Shown: piece by piece, positions 34,522 to 43,408 of the stretch
How the letters are laid out: each line of letters starts with the position of its first letter
Position numbering within the stretch: position 1 is the first letter of the stretch
Source: Spongiimicrobium salis
GTDB lineage: Bacteria; Bacteroidota; Bacteroidia; Flavobacteriales; Flavobacteriaceae
Assembly (NCBI RefSeq): GCF_043678055.1
Contig: NZ_JBHEQA010000001.1
Span: forward strand, 248,001-312,000
DNA length: 64,000 nt
Direction of reading: 5' to 3'
Translations under genes and position numbers: made by a program
The notes under the pieces: generated by a model
Databases searched by the model: none
Told to the model about the DNA's origin: nothing
The model's input: only the letters and a program-made list of their open reading frames with translations

Positions 34522-35487
34522 TTACAAATCCTTAAATATAACCCCTCCTTTTAAATCTACCGTGACCCATTGACTTTTATCCCTGGATACATCAAAACCA
34601 GAAATGGTGGCCTTATGGGCTACCCATTCATCCAACAGATCTCCGTTACTTTTACGCCATACCCGTATGGACTTGTCCAAACCTACCGTATATATTTTAT
34701 CCTTGATAATTTTGGAATATAATAGTTTCAGTTGATAAGGGTCGTGCAAGGTATCTCCATTGGCCTCCTGAAAAATCAAATAAGGATGTTTCTTTTCATA
34801 GAGAATTCGTTTTTTATCACGATCGTAAAAGAAAAATCGATTGTCGTACAGGGCCACACTATTGCCTTTACTATCTATATCATCTATTTTTCCAAATACG
34901 GGAATCTCCTCCAGGACTACTCCTTTTTCTATATCCCAAATGCTGTATTTGTCAAAAGTTTGAAAGTATGCCTTTCCATCATCACTGATATGCCGTATAA
35001 AATGATTGGGGAGTTGGTCCAAAATTTCAATGCGATGATAGTCCGCATTAAGATCCCAAATATAGTTGTTCTTCCGTACGCCCAACCCACTTAAATAGCG
35101 TTCATTATCCGATAATCGCAGGTTCACCAACCAATTGCCCTTCCCCACTTCTATTTTCTTTATGACTGCTCTTTTTGCAAGATCTATAACCAATACTCCA
35201 GACCTATAGGTCGTAATATAGGCCTTGTGCCTTGATTTGGAATATTGCATCCCATAAATCTCATCGGCTATGTTGATCAAAAGTTCTTTAGATCCTTGTT
35301 TCGTCAATGTATAGATACTGCCATCATACGTAGAGGCAATAACCTCATCTTTATCTGCAATATAGACAACATCGGTATAGCTTAAAGGGTTTATAGCTGT
35401 AAAGCCCTGTTTTTGTACAGTTTTCGTTTTTTTACAGCCGAAAATGATCAGTGTACCAATAAAAATAAGGGTAATTTTAATCTTCAT
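34522..35487 (-). CDS. WD40/propeller-like lipoprotein
   Basis: 321 residues with a lipoprotein signal and lipobox IIFGC. The body is a series of propeller-like blades (VYIADKDEVIASTYDGSIYTL, KIYTVGLDKSIRVW, ATISGFDVSRDKSQWVTVDL), so a WD40-like or other seven-bladed propeller in the envelope is likely. It overlaps the end of the next upstream gene (35477) by 11 nt, indicating coupling. Function unknown. Confidence 0.8.
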   Translation of the reverse strand: MKIKITLIFIGTLIIFGCKKTKTVQKQGFTAINPLSYTDVVYIADKDEVIASTYDGSIYTLTKQGSKELLINIADEIYGMQYSKSRHKAYITTYRSGVLVIDLAKRAVIKKIEVGKGNWLVNLRLSDNERYLSGLGVRKNNYIWDLNADYHRIEILDQLPNHFIRHISDDGKAYFQTFDKYSIWDIEKGVVLEEIPVFGKIDDIDSKGNSVALYDNRFFFYDRDKKRILYEKKHPYLIFQEANGDTLHDPYQLKLLYSKIIKDKIYTVGLDKSIRVWRKSNGDLLDEWVAHKATISGFDVSRDKSQWVTVDLKGGVIFKDL

Positions 35488-35977
35488 CTGTGTTCAGTTT
35501 TAAGGGGTTATTATTTTCCAACAAATCCATATACAGGCCGTCATCTCCCGCGGAAAAACTTATTTTATTGCCGTTTTTTCCCCAAACTTGCATGGCTCCA
35601 CCTCCCAGTGGATCTGCAATGAACAAGGCATTCTGTTGGGTTTTGGAATCCAGAGTGAGGTAAACATTGCCATATCCATCATCGGTGACGTAGCCCCCGC
35701 GTTCCTGCCCTTCGGAATCATAGAGCATTACTCCGGCTATTCCTTCATCAGAGCCTCTGAAATTGCGATACCCATTAAATGTAGGATCGGGTAAGGAAGC
35801 CCCAATAATGACACGCTCCACGCCCAAAGTATCCGTGACCACAAGCCCTCTCACTTTTAAGATATCCTTGGAAAAATCCAAGGGTTCTTTTTGTTCCAAA
35901 ATAATGTGATAACAAAGCCATGCGGTAACCACAAGGTTTCCGATCAACAGGCCCATGTAAATTTGCTTTGATTTCAT
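35477..35977 (-). CDS. single-pass envelope protein of unknown function
   Basis: 166 residues from the ATG at 35977, chosen over one 69 nt upstream because it places the membrane helix (about 7-24, YMGLLIGNLVVTAWLCYH) near the N-terminus. The soluble part alternates Gly-rich beta turns (GGYVTDDGYGNVYLTL, GGGAMQVWGKNGNKISFSAGDDG). The family is not recognised. It leads the two-gene unit with the propeller lipoprotein, suggesting that they act together at the envelope. Confidence 0.7.
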   Translation of the reverse strand: MKSKQIYMGLLIGNLVVTAWLCYHIILEQKEPLDFSKDILKVRGLVVTDTLGVERVIIGASLPDPTFNGYRNFRGSDEGIAGVMLYDSEGQERGGYVTDDGYGNVYLTLDSKTQQNALFIADPLGGGAMQVWGKNGNKISFSAGDDGLYMDLLENNNPLKLNTDED

Positions 35978-36139
35978 AATTACAAGTTTTGATTTACTTA
36001 AAGACCAAATGAAAGAAGGCGATGTGGCATTGCCGATAGCTTCCAATGTCCCATATTGGTATTTTGAGACATTATGTATGGTGCACCGAGGCTTTTAACA
36101 TCTTAAGGATATGCCCATTTTATATTAGGTGTTATTCAT

Positions 36140-36180
36140 TTATTTTTATTAAATCCAAATAAGAATAAATTGTATATTTG
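36140..36180 (+). promoter_or_regulatory. Fur-type box and promoter of the Fur-family gene
   Basis: A 29-nt AT-rich imperfect palindrome (TTATTTTTATT ... AAATAAGAATAA, 36140-36168) is followed after 4 nt by the -7 element TATATTTG (36173-36180). The arrangement is the same as in front of the TonB receptor at 62038, which suggests autoregulation by the encoded Fur protein. Confidence 0.75.
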
Positions 36181-36200
36181 CACTATTAAAAAAAACCCCT

Positions 36201-36674
36201 ATGGCCTGTGTTAGTAGTTTCAATATCATTAAAGGAATCTTCACTACTTTTTTAGAGGAAAACGGACACCGAAAAACATCGGAGCGTTATGCTATTCTAC
36301 AAGAGATCTACGAATCGGACGAGCATCTGGATATTGATTCCCTATATGTTCGCATGAAAAATAAAAACTATAGGGTCAGCCGTGCTACCTTATACAATAC
36401 CATGGACCTTCTTTTGGAATCGCGCCTAGTCCGCAAACATCAATTTGGGGATAATATTGGGCATTATGAGAAATCTTTTTTTGATGGAAAGCACGATCAT
36501 ATTATTCTGACTGATACCGGGGAAATATTGGAGTTTTCCGATCCTCGAATTCAAACCATCAAAGAGACCATTGAGGAGACTTTTGGGGTTACCATTGATG
36601 AACATTCCCTATATTTCTACGCTACCCGAAATCAACATGCAGTAGATGCCGTGAAAAACGAGCAAGGGGAATAG
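36201..36674 (+). CDS. Fur-family transcriptional regulator
   Basis: 157 residues. N-terminal winged helix (KTSERYAILQEIY, about 25-37; YRVSRATLYNTMDLLLE, about 57-73) and C-terminal metal-binding dimer domain with HDHIILTDTGEILEF. The regulatory His residues (HxDH, 98-101) are present but the CxxCG structural-zinc motif is replaced by TDTG, so it lacks that zinc site. Iron (Fur) rather than zinc (Zur) or peroxide (PerR) is suggested by the box it shares with the iron-type divergon at 62 kb. Confidence 0.92.
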   Translation: MACVSSFNIIKGIFTTFLEENGHRKTSERYAILQEIYESDEHLDIDSLYVRMKNKNYRVSRATLYNTMDLLLESRLVRKHQFGDNIGHYEKSFFDGKHDHIILTDTGEILEFSDPRIQTIKETIEETFGVTIDEHSLYFYATRNQHAVDAVKNEQGE

Positions 36675-36788
36675 TTCCCGTATGCTGTTTGTACCCTCCT
36701 TTACCGCTAAAGAAGGCGTATCCAATTAAAGAAAAAACGTCCACATGGGCTAGTGTCTATGCGAACGTTTCTAGAGGATATTATAATC

Positions 36789-37697
36789 TTATAGATACTT
36801 ATGAAAAAAAGCACTGGTCTTTTCTACGGATAAACCTACTTCTTTCTCCTGGTCATAAAAGGCAAATTGATGCATTACGGGAGGTAAATCCGTTTTCACC
36901 CATACCAATTCCTTATTTTCAGAGGGAATAGTGTTAAAATACTTCTTGGTGTACTCCGGCAATACGCAACCATCACTATGCATCATAAAAACAGGCTTGT
37001 TCAAGTTTTTTGCTGATGGAAATGGATCAAGTGTCAACCAATCTTCCCAAGTAGCCACGGCAAACTGATCCGCACTCCATTGCGGTATTGCCCCCCGTTC
37101 TGGATTTAAGTAGTAGTCAAACTCTCCAAACATTGCCGCACTTTCATCTGTTGTTGATATGGTTTTGATATAGGTAAACTTCCCTGTTTCCGCATATTCC
37201 TTTTTGGCCTTTTTAGCGGCATCAATACGTTGCTGTACGCCCATTTCACCTCCATAAAACAATTTTACGCCCTCCGCGTCATGCAGCCAGGATGCTGTGG
37301 TCGCCACTGCTTTTATCGCATCATCCTGCGCCGCGGCCATTAAGGTATACATGGATCCCGCGCATACTCCAAAAGCCCCTATCTTTTTGTTATCCACCTG
37401 GGGCAGTGTCCTTAGATATTGTACGGCATTTTGAATATCCTGGATTTTCATCTTTGGATTTTCCCAAGCTCGTGGCAAACCTTCGCTTTCCCCGTAATTT
37501 CTAAAGTCAAAAGCTAGGGTTATAAAGCCTTCTTTGGCAAAACCTTGTGCATATAAACCTGCCATTTGTTCTTTAACCGTGGTCCAGCTTCCAGAACAGA
37601 TTATGGCGGGATATTGCTGTTCTTCATTGTAATTGGGAGGATAGAACAGGTTTCCCACTACCTTTAATCCTTCACTTTTAAATTGTATTTTTTTCAT
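36789..37697 (-). CDS. alpha/beta hydrolase with Cys nucleophile (dienelactone hydrolase-like)
   Basis: 302 residues, no signal peptide. The nucleophile elbow is GAFGVCAGSMYTL, with Cys in place of Ser, as in dienelactone hydrolases and related YcjY-type enzymes. Also seen: FDFRNYGES (about 64-72), PVFMMHSDG (the strand before the acid) and a C-terminal His in MHQFAF. Last gene of a minus-strand operon with two NTF2-like genes upstream (15-nt gap), probably under the AraC regulator at 38866. Substrate unknown. Confidence 0.85.
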   Translation of the reverse strand: MKKIQFKSEGLKVVGNLFYPPNYNEEQQYPAIICSGSWTTVKEQMAGLYAQGFAKEGFITLAFDFRNYGESEGLPRAWENPKMKIQDIQNAVQYLRTLPQVDNKKIGAFGVCAGSMYTLMAAAQDDAIKAVATTASWLHDAEGVKLFYGGEMGVQQRIDAAKKAKKEYAETGKFTYIKTISTTDESAAMFGEFDYYLNPERGAIPQWSADQFAVATWEDWLTLDPFPSAKNLNKPVFMMHSDGCVLPEYTKKYFNTIPSENKELVWVKTDLPPVMHQFAFYDQEKEVGLSVEKTSAFFHKYL

Positions 37698-37712
37698 CTT
37701 TGTTATTTTTTG

Positions 37713-38270
37713 TTATTTAATTTCATCCAACAATCCAAAGCTTCTCGCAGCAATTATGGGATTGAACAGCTCTACGTATTCCTTTATTTTTCCGTCGCTA
37801 TTGAATTTGAAAATGGAATAATAATCGTTGCGGTATATCCCTGCATTATTTTTCAGTTTGATGTTTCCCGTATACTGCACAAATACCACTTGTGGATCTT
37901 CCATGGCATAGATTTCTTCAATGGGAAAAGTCATCCCATCAAAATTGGAAAAAACGGGCGTCCAATAGGCCTTAATAGCCTCTTTGCCCACAGCACCTTC
38001 GAGGAAAATTCCAGAATGGTACGGGTTTATATGCTTGCCATCTTCTGCAAACAAGTTCACTAATCCCGATATATTTTCATTTTCCAATACCTTAAAAAAT
38101 TCTTTGACCGAGTTCTTGTTTCTATTTCCTATGGCTTCTTTCATAATTTCTATTGCTTTTAACTGTTCTATTTGCTGTTGTAGTTCCTTTTCAGTAGCCG
38201 AATTGGCACATGCAAAAAACAATCCTATACATGCAAACAAGGCTATTCTCATCCTATTATTTTTTGACAT
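37713..38270 (-). CDS. NTF2/SnoaL-like lipoprotein
   Basis: 185 residues with a signal and lipobox FFAC. The SnoaL-like core shows LVNLFAEDGKHINP and FVQYTGNIKLKNN with IKEYVELFNP at the end. The start overlaps the end of the upstream NTF2-like gene by 14 nt. Such domains act as small-molecule isomerases or ligand carriers. It is the middle gene of a three-gene operon with a Cys hydrolase. Confidence 0.82.
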   Translation of the reverse strand: MSKNNRMRIALFACIGLFFACANSATEKELQQQIEQLKAIEIMKEAIGNRNKNSVKEFFKVLENENISGLVNLFAEDGKHINPYHSGIFLEGAVGKEAIKAYWTPVFSNFDGMTFPIEEIYAMEDPQVVFVQYTGNIKLKNNAGIYRNDYYSIFKFNSDGKIKEYVELFNPIIAARSFGLLDEIK

Positions 38271-38778
38271 TTGTTATGGCTCTTTTTACAAGTTCTGGAT
38301 TGCCTGTTTGATACTTGTAATTGAACTTCATTTTGTTGATTTTCCAATCCCCCATTCTTTTTTCCAAATCAAAGTCGTAAGTACCCACAACGGTCCAGAG
38401 ACTACCCGCATCATCTTCTAAATAGTGCGTGGCAGTGCCATAGATAAATGCATGCGCTTTGTCTTCAACCACCTTTATTACAAAATTTCCTATTTGATGA
38501 TGTGTATGTAAAAAACCTGGCAAGACCGTTTTCCAGGCAGTGGTAATTGCTTGGGGCGAAAGGCTTACGGCAGGGTTTCCGGTCATTGAGCTATAGTCTA
38601 AATCTACTTGTGCGTCAAACAGCGCCTCCACGGCACTCCAATGGCCATTGTCGGTATGTATAAATACGCTGGTAACTACTTCTTGAATTTGCTGTTGTTC
38701 TTCCATAACCTTATTGTTTTTAGTATTTTCCTGACATCCAAAAAAAAAGAACAGGACGATAACAATTCCTCTTTTCAT
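38257..38778 (-). CDS. NTF2/SnoaL-like lipoprotein
   Basis: 173 residues; signal with lipobox FFFGC. The fold shows FIHTDNGHWSAVEALFDAQVDLDY (typical first helix-strand unit of SnoaL-like proteins) and HAFIYGTATHYL. First gene of an operon with another SnoaL-like lipoprotein and the Cys hydrolase. Two direct repeats of AraC type lie about 40-75 nt upstream of its ATG. Confidence 0.82.
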   Translation of the reverse strand: MKRGIVIVLFFFFGCQENTKNNKVMEEQQQIQEVVTSVFIHTDNGHWSAVEALFDAQVDLDYSSMTGNPAVSLSPQAITTAWKTVLPGFLHTHHQIGNFVIKVVEDKAHAFIYGTATHYLEDDAGSLWTVVGTYDFDLEKRMGDWKINKMKFNYKYQTGNPELVKRAITNVKK

Positions 38779-38819
38779 ATCGTATTATTTGATGATACAA
38801 AGATGCAATCGCGTTGATC

Positions 38820-38854
38820 GGAAGCGTTTATAAATTCAAAGGAAGAAGTATAAA
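38820..38854 (-). promoter_or_regulatory. AraC-type direct repeat upstream of the NTF2/hydrolase operon
   Basis: GGAAG at 38820 and 38841 and TATAAA at 38829 and 38849 repeat with a 20-21-nt period, that is two helical turns. Such pairs are bound by AraC-family activators just upstream of a promoter. The AraC gene ends 12 nt further upstream. Confidence 0.55.
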
Positions 38855-38865
38855 AATCAAAGAAT

Positions 38866-39771
38866 CTATTGTCTCCTGAAAGAATTTGGAGTTTGATTGG
38901 TCTGTTTTTTAAAAAAGCTACTGAAACGGTTGGGGGAATCGAAATGTAAGAGGTAGGCAATTTCTTTAACGCTTCTTGGCGTTTGAAGTAAATGGGATTT
39001 GGCCAAATGTAGAATGTGGTTATGAATATGTTTTTTTGCCGTATGCCCAGTGACCTGTTTGACCACCGCATTTAAATGATTGGGATGCACGGCCAATTGC
39101 GCTGCATAATAGCTAGGCGAATGTACTTTGTCCTGAATCATTTGGGCTTCTTGAAAACTTACTTCAATTAGCGTCTGAAATCTAGAGAGTAAACTAACAT
39201 CCGCTTTCCTAAAGGCTATCTTTGCTTCTTCTTCGGGAACCTGTTTTCTAAAAAAACGCTTTACATAATTCAACAGTACCAGGAGATATGCTTCAATAAT
39301 AGGGGATGAATTGTCCCGTATCCTGTGGTATTCTGCATACATATTTTCGTAGATGTTCAGCAATTGCGACACGTCTCCAGGTTGTATCTCAAAAGGTATT
39401 GCTTTGTCGATTTTTAGAAATGGAAACTCCTCCAAGAGCTCTTTTAAGTGTTTCGATCGTGTTACATACTCTTTAGAGAACATCACATAATACCCCTTCC
39501 AATCTGGTAAAATACTCCAGGAAAGAATTTGAAAAGGAGAGTTAAAAAAAACAGTAGCTCCTTTGGGGAAATTGGTATGATGCCCTGAAATTGCCTTTCC
39601 GGAGCCTTCAACTTTTATGGCTATGGCATAAAACTCATGTTTAAAGGGCGTCATTTTAGCAATGACCATGGGCATATTCTCCTCAAAACTCCGAATGTCC
39701 AAATAAGGCTGCTTTGGGGCTGAAATCCGAATGGCTTTACAATAACTTTCTATAGTTTTAAAATGCTCCAC
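38866..39771 (-). CDS. AraC-family transcriptional regulator
   Basis: 301 residues: N-terminal cupin-like sensor region and C-terminal double helix-turn-helix (YYAAQLAVHPNHLNAVVKQVTG and VKEIAYLLHFDSPNRFSSFFKK). It lies directly upstream of the NTF2/NTF2/hydrolase operon on the same strand and probably regulates it through the repeat at 38820-38854. Effector unknown. Confidence 0.9.
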   Translation of the reverse strand: MEHFKTIESYCKAIRISAPKQPYLDIRSFEENMPMVIAKMTPFKHEFYAIAIKVEGSGKAISGHHTNFPKGATVFFNSPFQILSWSILPDWKGYYVMFSKEYVTRSKHLKELLEEFPFLKIDKAIPFEIQPGDVSQLLNIYENMYAEYHRIRDNSSPIIEAYLLVLLNYVKRFFRKQVPEEEAKIAFRKADVSLLSRFQTLIEVSFQEAQMIQDKVHSPSYYAAQLAVHPNHLNAVVKQVTGHTAKKHIHNHILHLAKSHLLQTPRSVKEIAYLLHFDSPNRFSSFFKKQTNQTPNSFRRQ

Positions 39772-39837
39772 AAAACAAAGCTACATTTTCTTTTTTTAAC
39801 GCATTTCTGGGAGGCCAACACAAGGAAAGAAAAACCA

Positions 39838-40638
39838 TCAAAGCCTATAAAGCCTAGTTTTCGAGAAGGTATCATGCCACCTTCCTCCCATAAGAAAAGA
39901 AAGAGGTTCAAAGGGTATAAACCTGCACAGGGTTCTCCATAGGACAGCTCTTATATAGGGGTATTTTGTAGTGCTGACGAAAGTATTGGTCAGCGCCTTT
40001 CCCAAGGTTTGCCGAAACACTCCTTCTAAAATCACATAATAGCAGAAAGCCGTAGCAGGAAACATCCATTGATATCCTATATCCTGAAAATAAGGATATT
40101 GGACCAACCAATATCCAAGTTGTAAATTAATGAGGACATCAATTCCATAGTTCCACAATCGCAAGGATTTTTTATGACCTACATCCTGTATTTGTTCTCC
40201 CATTTGATGCTTAAAAAATTGGTGACAATAGACCCCATACGTCAGCGCCAATACCGCAATGGTTACCGTATTTACGATATACCTGATTTTTTCAAAGCCA
40301 CTGCTTCCCATAATAAAGCTTTCAAAATCCGATAGGATTAAAGAAGGTAAACTCAGAAGGCAAAATTGAATGGCATAGTAGAGTATTGAAAATTTCACGA
40401 TGCTATGGAAACTTCTCTTTTTTTGAATCAGTTGTACCAATAGTCCAATAATCAGCATCAGGGATACGACCAGTAATATACCCCGATCCAATAACCGCAT
40501 CAAAACAGCGACATCAAAACCTGAACGCAATGCCTCTATATGCACTTCTAGAAGTGCAATAAGTCCTTGAAGATAGGCAAGTCCCAAAAGGCCTTTTAGC
40601 ACGGCAAAAGCCAAGGTAATCCAATATATTTTTTTCAT
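39838..40638 (-). CDS. RDD-family membrane protein
   Basis: 266 residues from the ATG at 40638; a longer start would add 35 polar residues. Helices near 5-25, 45-70, 85-105 and 125-150 are followed by the RDD-type segment RLWNYGIDVLINLQLGYW and the C-terminal RFIPFEPLSFLMG with WHDTFSKTRLY, a diagnostic ending. RDD proteins are poorly characterised and often linked to ion homeostasis. No obvious operon partner. Confidence 0.8.
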   Translation of the reverse strand: MKKIYWITLAFAVLKGLLGLAYLQGLIALLEVHIEALRSGFDVAVLMRLLDRGILLVVSLMLIIGLLVQLIQKKRSFHSIVKFSILYYAIQFCLLSLPSLILSDFESFIMGSSGFEKIRYIVNTVTIAVLALTYGVYCHQFFKHQMGEQIQDVGHKKSLRLWNYGIDVLINLQLGYWLVQYPYFQDIGYQWMFPATAFCYYVILEGVFRQTLGKALTNTFVSTTKYPYIRAVLWRTLCRFIPFEPLSFLMGGRWHDTFSKTRLYRL

Positions 40639-40767
40639 AAGGGTCGTTTCAGGGGTTAGGCATCCGGGAACCTCTTTTCTAGATGCCTTCCAGGTGGTCA
40701 TTTCACAAGTACAATAACGGAGCATTGCCCATAAGATTGTCAATGCCCCGGTATCATTTCCGCTGCT

Positions 40768-41721
40768 TTATCGAAGTCGGATTACACGTAAGGAGACACT
40801 GTCCCCACCCTCCGTCACATAAAGCACTTTTCGTTTGGGATCTGCGGTAATGCCATTGGGTACATTAAAAGAGGCTTCTTCAAGAGGGCCATCCTGAGTA
40901 GTTTTAACTCCATTTCCTGCAAAAACAGAGGCTTCTCCAGACATAGAAACTCTATAAATGACGCCTTCCCCTGGAGCGGTGGCAAAAATGGAACCTGCGA
41001 AGTACGTGATATATCCAATTACAAAATTTTCAACTACGGTCGGTATCGTTGCCAAAACCTCAACCGATCGATCGGGATGTATTTGTAAAATATCGCCGGT
41101 ATTGAAATTTCCAACAAATAAATTCCCTTTAAAATCAAAATCGATCCCAACGCCTCCCAAAAGTCGCGCATCCTGCACATAAACACTTACTTCTCCTTCC
41201 GGCGTTATTTTATGTACCCCGGGAAAACTAAAATTGGAAACATAGATATTCCCTTGTCTATCCAAGGTAATCCCTGAAGGAAAACCTGGTAAAGTAGCTA
41301 CAACAATTCTTGTACCATCACTAGCTATTTTCAATACATCGCCGAATATTTCATTAGAGTCAGCACTACGTCTTCTTACATTGTTGACTACAAAAATAGC
41401 GCCGGCCTCGTCTACTACATTTCCCGTAGGGTTCACCAAACTATCCACGGCTACGGTCACTTCTGCGGTATCAGGGTCCACTCTTACTAGGGTAGTCCCG
41501 GAAAAGGAAGCAAATCTACTGGCATAAATATTCCCAAATCGGTCAACGGACAGACCATCATCAGCTTGGAAATTGCTTATGAGTGTTTCAACCCGTGCGT
41601 TTTCGATTTTGTTTTCAAAAAAATCATCATAGAACTCACTACAGGAATATAAGGTAATGAGAACACTTAAAAATAGAAGATAAGTCATTTTTGATTTCAT
41701 AATTCGGTCCATTGTTTTCAT
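40768..41721 (-). CDS. SMP-30/NHL-type beta-propeller lipoprotein
   Basis: 317 residues with a lipoprotein signal (lipobox LYSC; several nearby Met codons could start it). Repeated NHL/SMP-30 blades are visible: DGLSVDRFGNIYASRF, GITLDRQGNIYVSNF, GVGIDFDFKGNLFVGNF, NGITADPKRKVLYVTE. Such propellers act as gluconolactonase-like enzymes or protein-binding scaffolds. Catalytic metal ligands were not clear. It stands alone; the 278-nt gap on its upstream side shows no gene. Confidence 0.82.
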   Translation of the reverse strand: MKTMDRIMKSKMTYLLFLSVLITLYSCSEFYDDFFENKIENARVETLISNFQADDGLSVDRFGNIYASRFASFSGTTLVRVDPDTAEVTVAVDSLVNPTGNVVDEAGAIFVVNNVRRRSADSNEIFGDVLKIASDGTRIVVATLPGFPSGITLDRQGNIYVSNFSFPGVHKITPEGEVSVYVQDARLLGGVGIDFDFKGNLFVGNFNTGDILQIHPDRSVEVLATIPTVVENFVIGYITYFAGSIFATAPGEGVIYRVSMSGEASVFAGNGVKTTQDGPLEEASFNVPNGITADPKRKVLYVTEGGDSVSLRVIRLR

Positions 41722-41999
41722 CTGTTTATTGTTTTTAACATTCCCGACAATCTTAAGGGATGTGGAAATGTAAATCGACCGTTTGTATAGCTTTACACAG
41801 ACTTTCCTTTTTTACCATTAAATGGGATGTGATTTTTTTGAGGGGCATGCCATGTTTAATAGGAACTAAAGTTATTATAGCACTTACTATGAAAATAAGG
41901 GTCAATTCCGTAGATTGTCCTGTAAATATTTCTGAACGAATCTTCGTTTTTGAAGACAGATTTCCACAGAGAAGTGCTCATCATTAAATTCTGAACACC

Positions 42000-43289
42000 G
42001 TGTATAATACCGCCATTGAAACCTTGCCGCTTGAAGCCCTTAGAACTTTGCAAAGCAAAAGGCTGACTACCCTTATCCATAGGGTATATCGCGACGTGCC
42101 ATTCTATAAAAAACAGTTGGACTCCGCTGGAATCCACCCCTCAGATATACGCAATATTGAGGATTTGCATTTGTTGCCCTTTACTCGAAAAACTGATTTA
42201 AGAGATCACTACCCTTATGGATTGTTTGCCAAACCCAAAGAAGAAATACGAAGAATTCATGCCTCTAGTGGAACTACCGGAAAACCCACTGTAGTGGGAT
42301 ATACTGAAAATGATCTTGCTGTTTTTGACGAAGTGGTCGCCCGTTCGCTAGCTTGTGCAGGGGCAAGGAAGGGAATGACCATGCACAATGCTTATGGGTA
42401 TGGTCTATTTACGGGTGGTTTGGGTATTCATGGAGGCGCTACAAAATTAGGTATGGCCGTAATTCCGGTTTCCGGAGGTATGACCACTCGTCAATTGACC
42501 ATCCTAGAAGATTTTAAGCCAGATGTGATTTGCTGTACCCCCTCATACGCCCAAACACTTTCAGAAGCTCTGGTAAAAAAAGGAGTCAACCCTAAGGATT
42601 TGGCCATTAAATATGCCATTCTCGGAGCAGAGCCATGGACCGAGGCCATACGTAAACAAGTGGAAATAGGTCTCGATGTCTGCGCGACGAACATCTATGG
42701 ATTGAGTGAAATTATAGGTCCTGGGGTATCTCAGGAAGATTTTGAAGAAAAAGGAAGCGGCAGTTATATTTGGGAAGATCACTTTTTCCCGGAAATTGTT
42801 GATAAAGATACTGGAAAGCCTCTTCCCTATGGAGAAGAAGGTGTTCTTGTATTAACCACTCTTACCAAAGAAGCCTTGCCCCTCTTACGCTATTGGACCA
42901 ATGATATCTGCAGTATTCAGTATGACCCCCATGCGAAAAGAACGCATATAAAAATGTCCCCTATTAAAGGACGCGCAGATGATATGTTAATCATTAGAGG
43001 GGTAAACCTCTTTCATACCCAGGTAGAAGAAGTCATACATCAGTTTGATTTTCTAAGCCCCAATTACCGACTCCTTGTAACACGAAAAGGCAGTATGGAC
43101 ACTGTAGATCTTGAAGTAGAAGTTGCAAAAAATGTGGACGTTGCCCATACAAATCTAAGGGAACTCCTTCAAAAACAGTTAAAAGATACTATCGGCATTT
43201 CAATGGTAGTTCACCTAAAAACTCCTTTTAGCATTCCAAGGAGTGAAGGAGGCAAACTGAATAGGATTTTAGATAAGCGTTCCTTGTGA
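42000..43289 (+). CDS. phenylacetate-CoA ligase family (AMP-forming)
   Basis: 429 residues starting at GTG (an upstream TAA excludes earlier ATGs). AMP-binding motifs: ASSGTTGKPTVVGYTENDL (about 90-108), NIYGLSEIIGPGVSQE, YWTNDICSI and GRADDMLIIRGVNLF, the last typical of PaaK. It activates an aryl or aliphatic acid with ATP and CoA. No paa ring-oxidation genes are nearby, so the true substrate may not be phenylacetate. A terminator follows at 43348. Confidence 0.9.
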   Translation: MYNTAIETLPLEALRTLQSKRLTTLIHRVYRDVPFYKKQLDSAGIHPSDIRNIEDLHLLPFTRKTDLRDHYPYGLFAKPKEEIRRIHASSGTTGKPTVVGYTENDLAVFDEVVARSLACAGARKGMTMHNAYGYGLFTGGLGIHGGATKLGMAVIPVSGGMTTRQLTILEDFKPDVICCTPSYAQTLSEALVKKGVNPKDLAIKYAILGAEPWTEAIRKQVEIGLDVCATNIYGLSEIIGPGVSQEDFEEKGSGSYIWEDHFFPEIVDKDTGKPLPYGEEGVLVLTTLTKEALPLLRYWTNDICSIQYDPHAKRTHIKMSPIKGRADDMLIIRGVNLFHTQVEEVIHQFDFLSPNYRLLVTRKGSMDTVDLEVEVAKNVDVAHTNLRELLQKQLKDTIGISMVVHLKTPFSIPRSEGGKLNRILDKRSL

Positions 43290-43347
43290 TATGAGTTCGC
43301 AGGACAAAGGAATCTGTACCTCCACCTCTTTTGGAATACTAGACATG

Positions 43348-43381
43348 AAAACATCCATTCTCAAAAAAGAATAGATGTTTT
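43348..43381. terminator. bidirectional terminator between PaaK-like and OYE genes
   Basis: AAAACATC / GATGTTTT with ATTCT / AGAAT inside (one C-A mismatch) and A- and T-rich flanks on both sides. It lies between convergent genes. Confidence 0.8.
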
Positions 43382-43408
43382 ACTGCGTCTCGAATGCTAT
43401 CCCTGTTC

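Noticed and set aside
42000..43289. Part of a phenylacetate degradation cluster
   Set aside because: Only the ligase is present. No paaABCDE, paaG, paaZ or thiolase gene is visible in the window.
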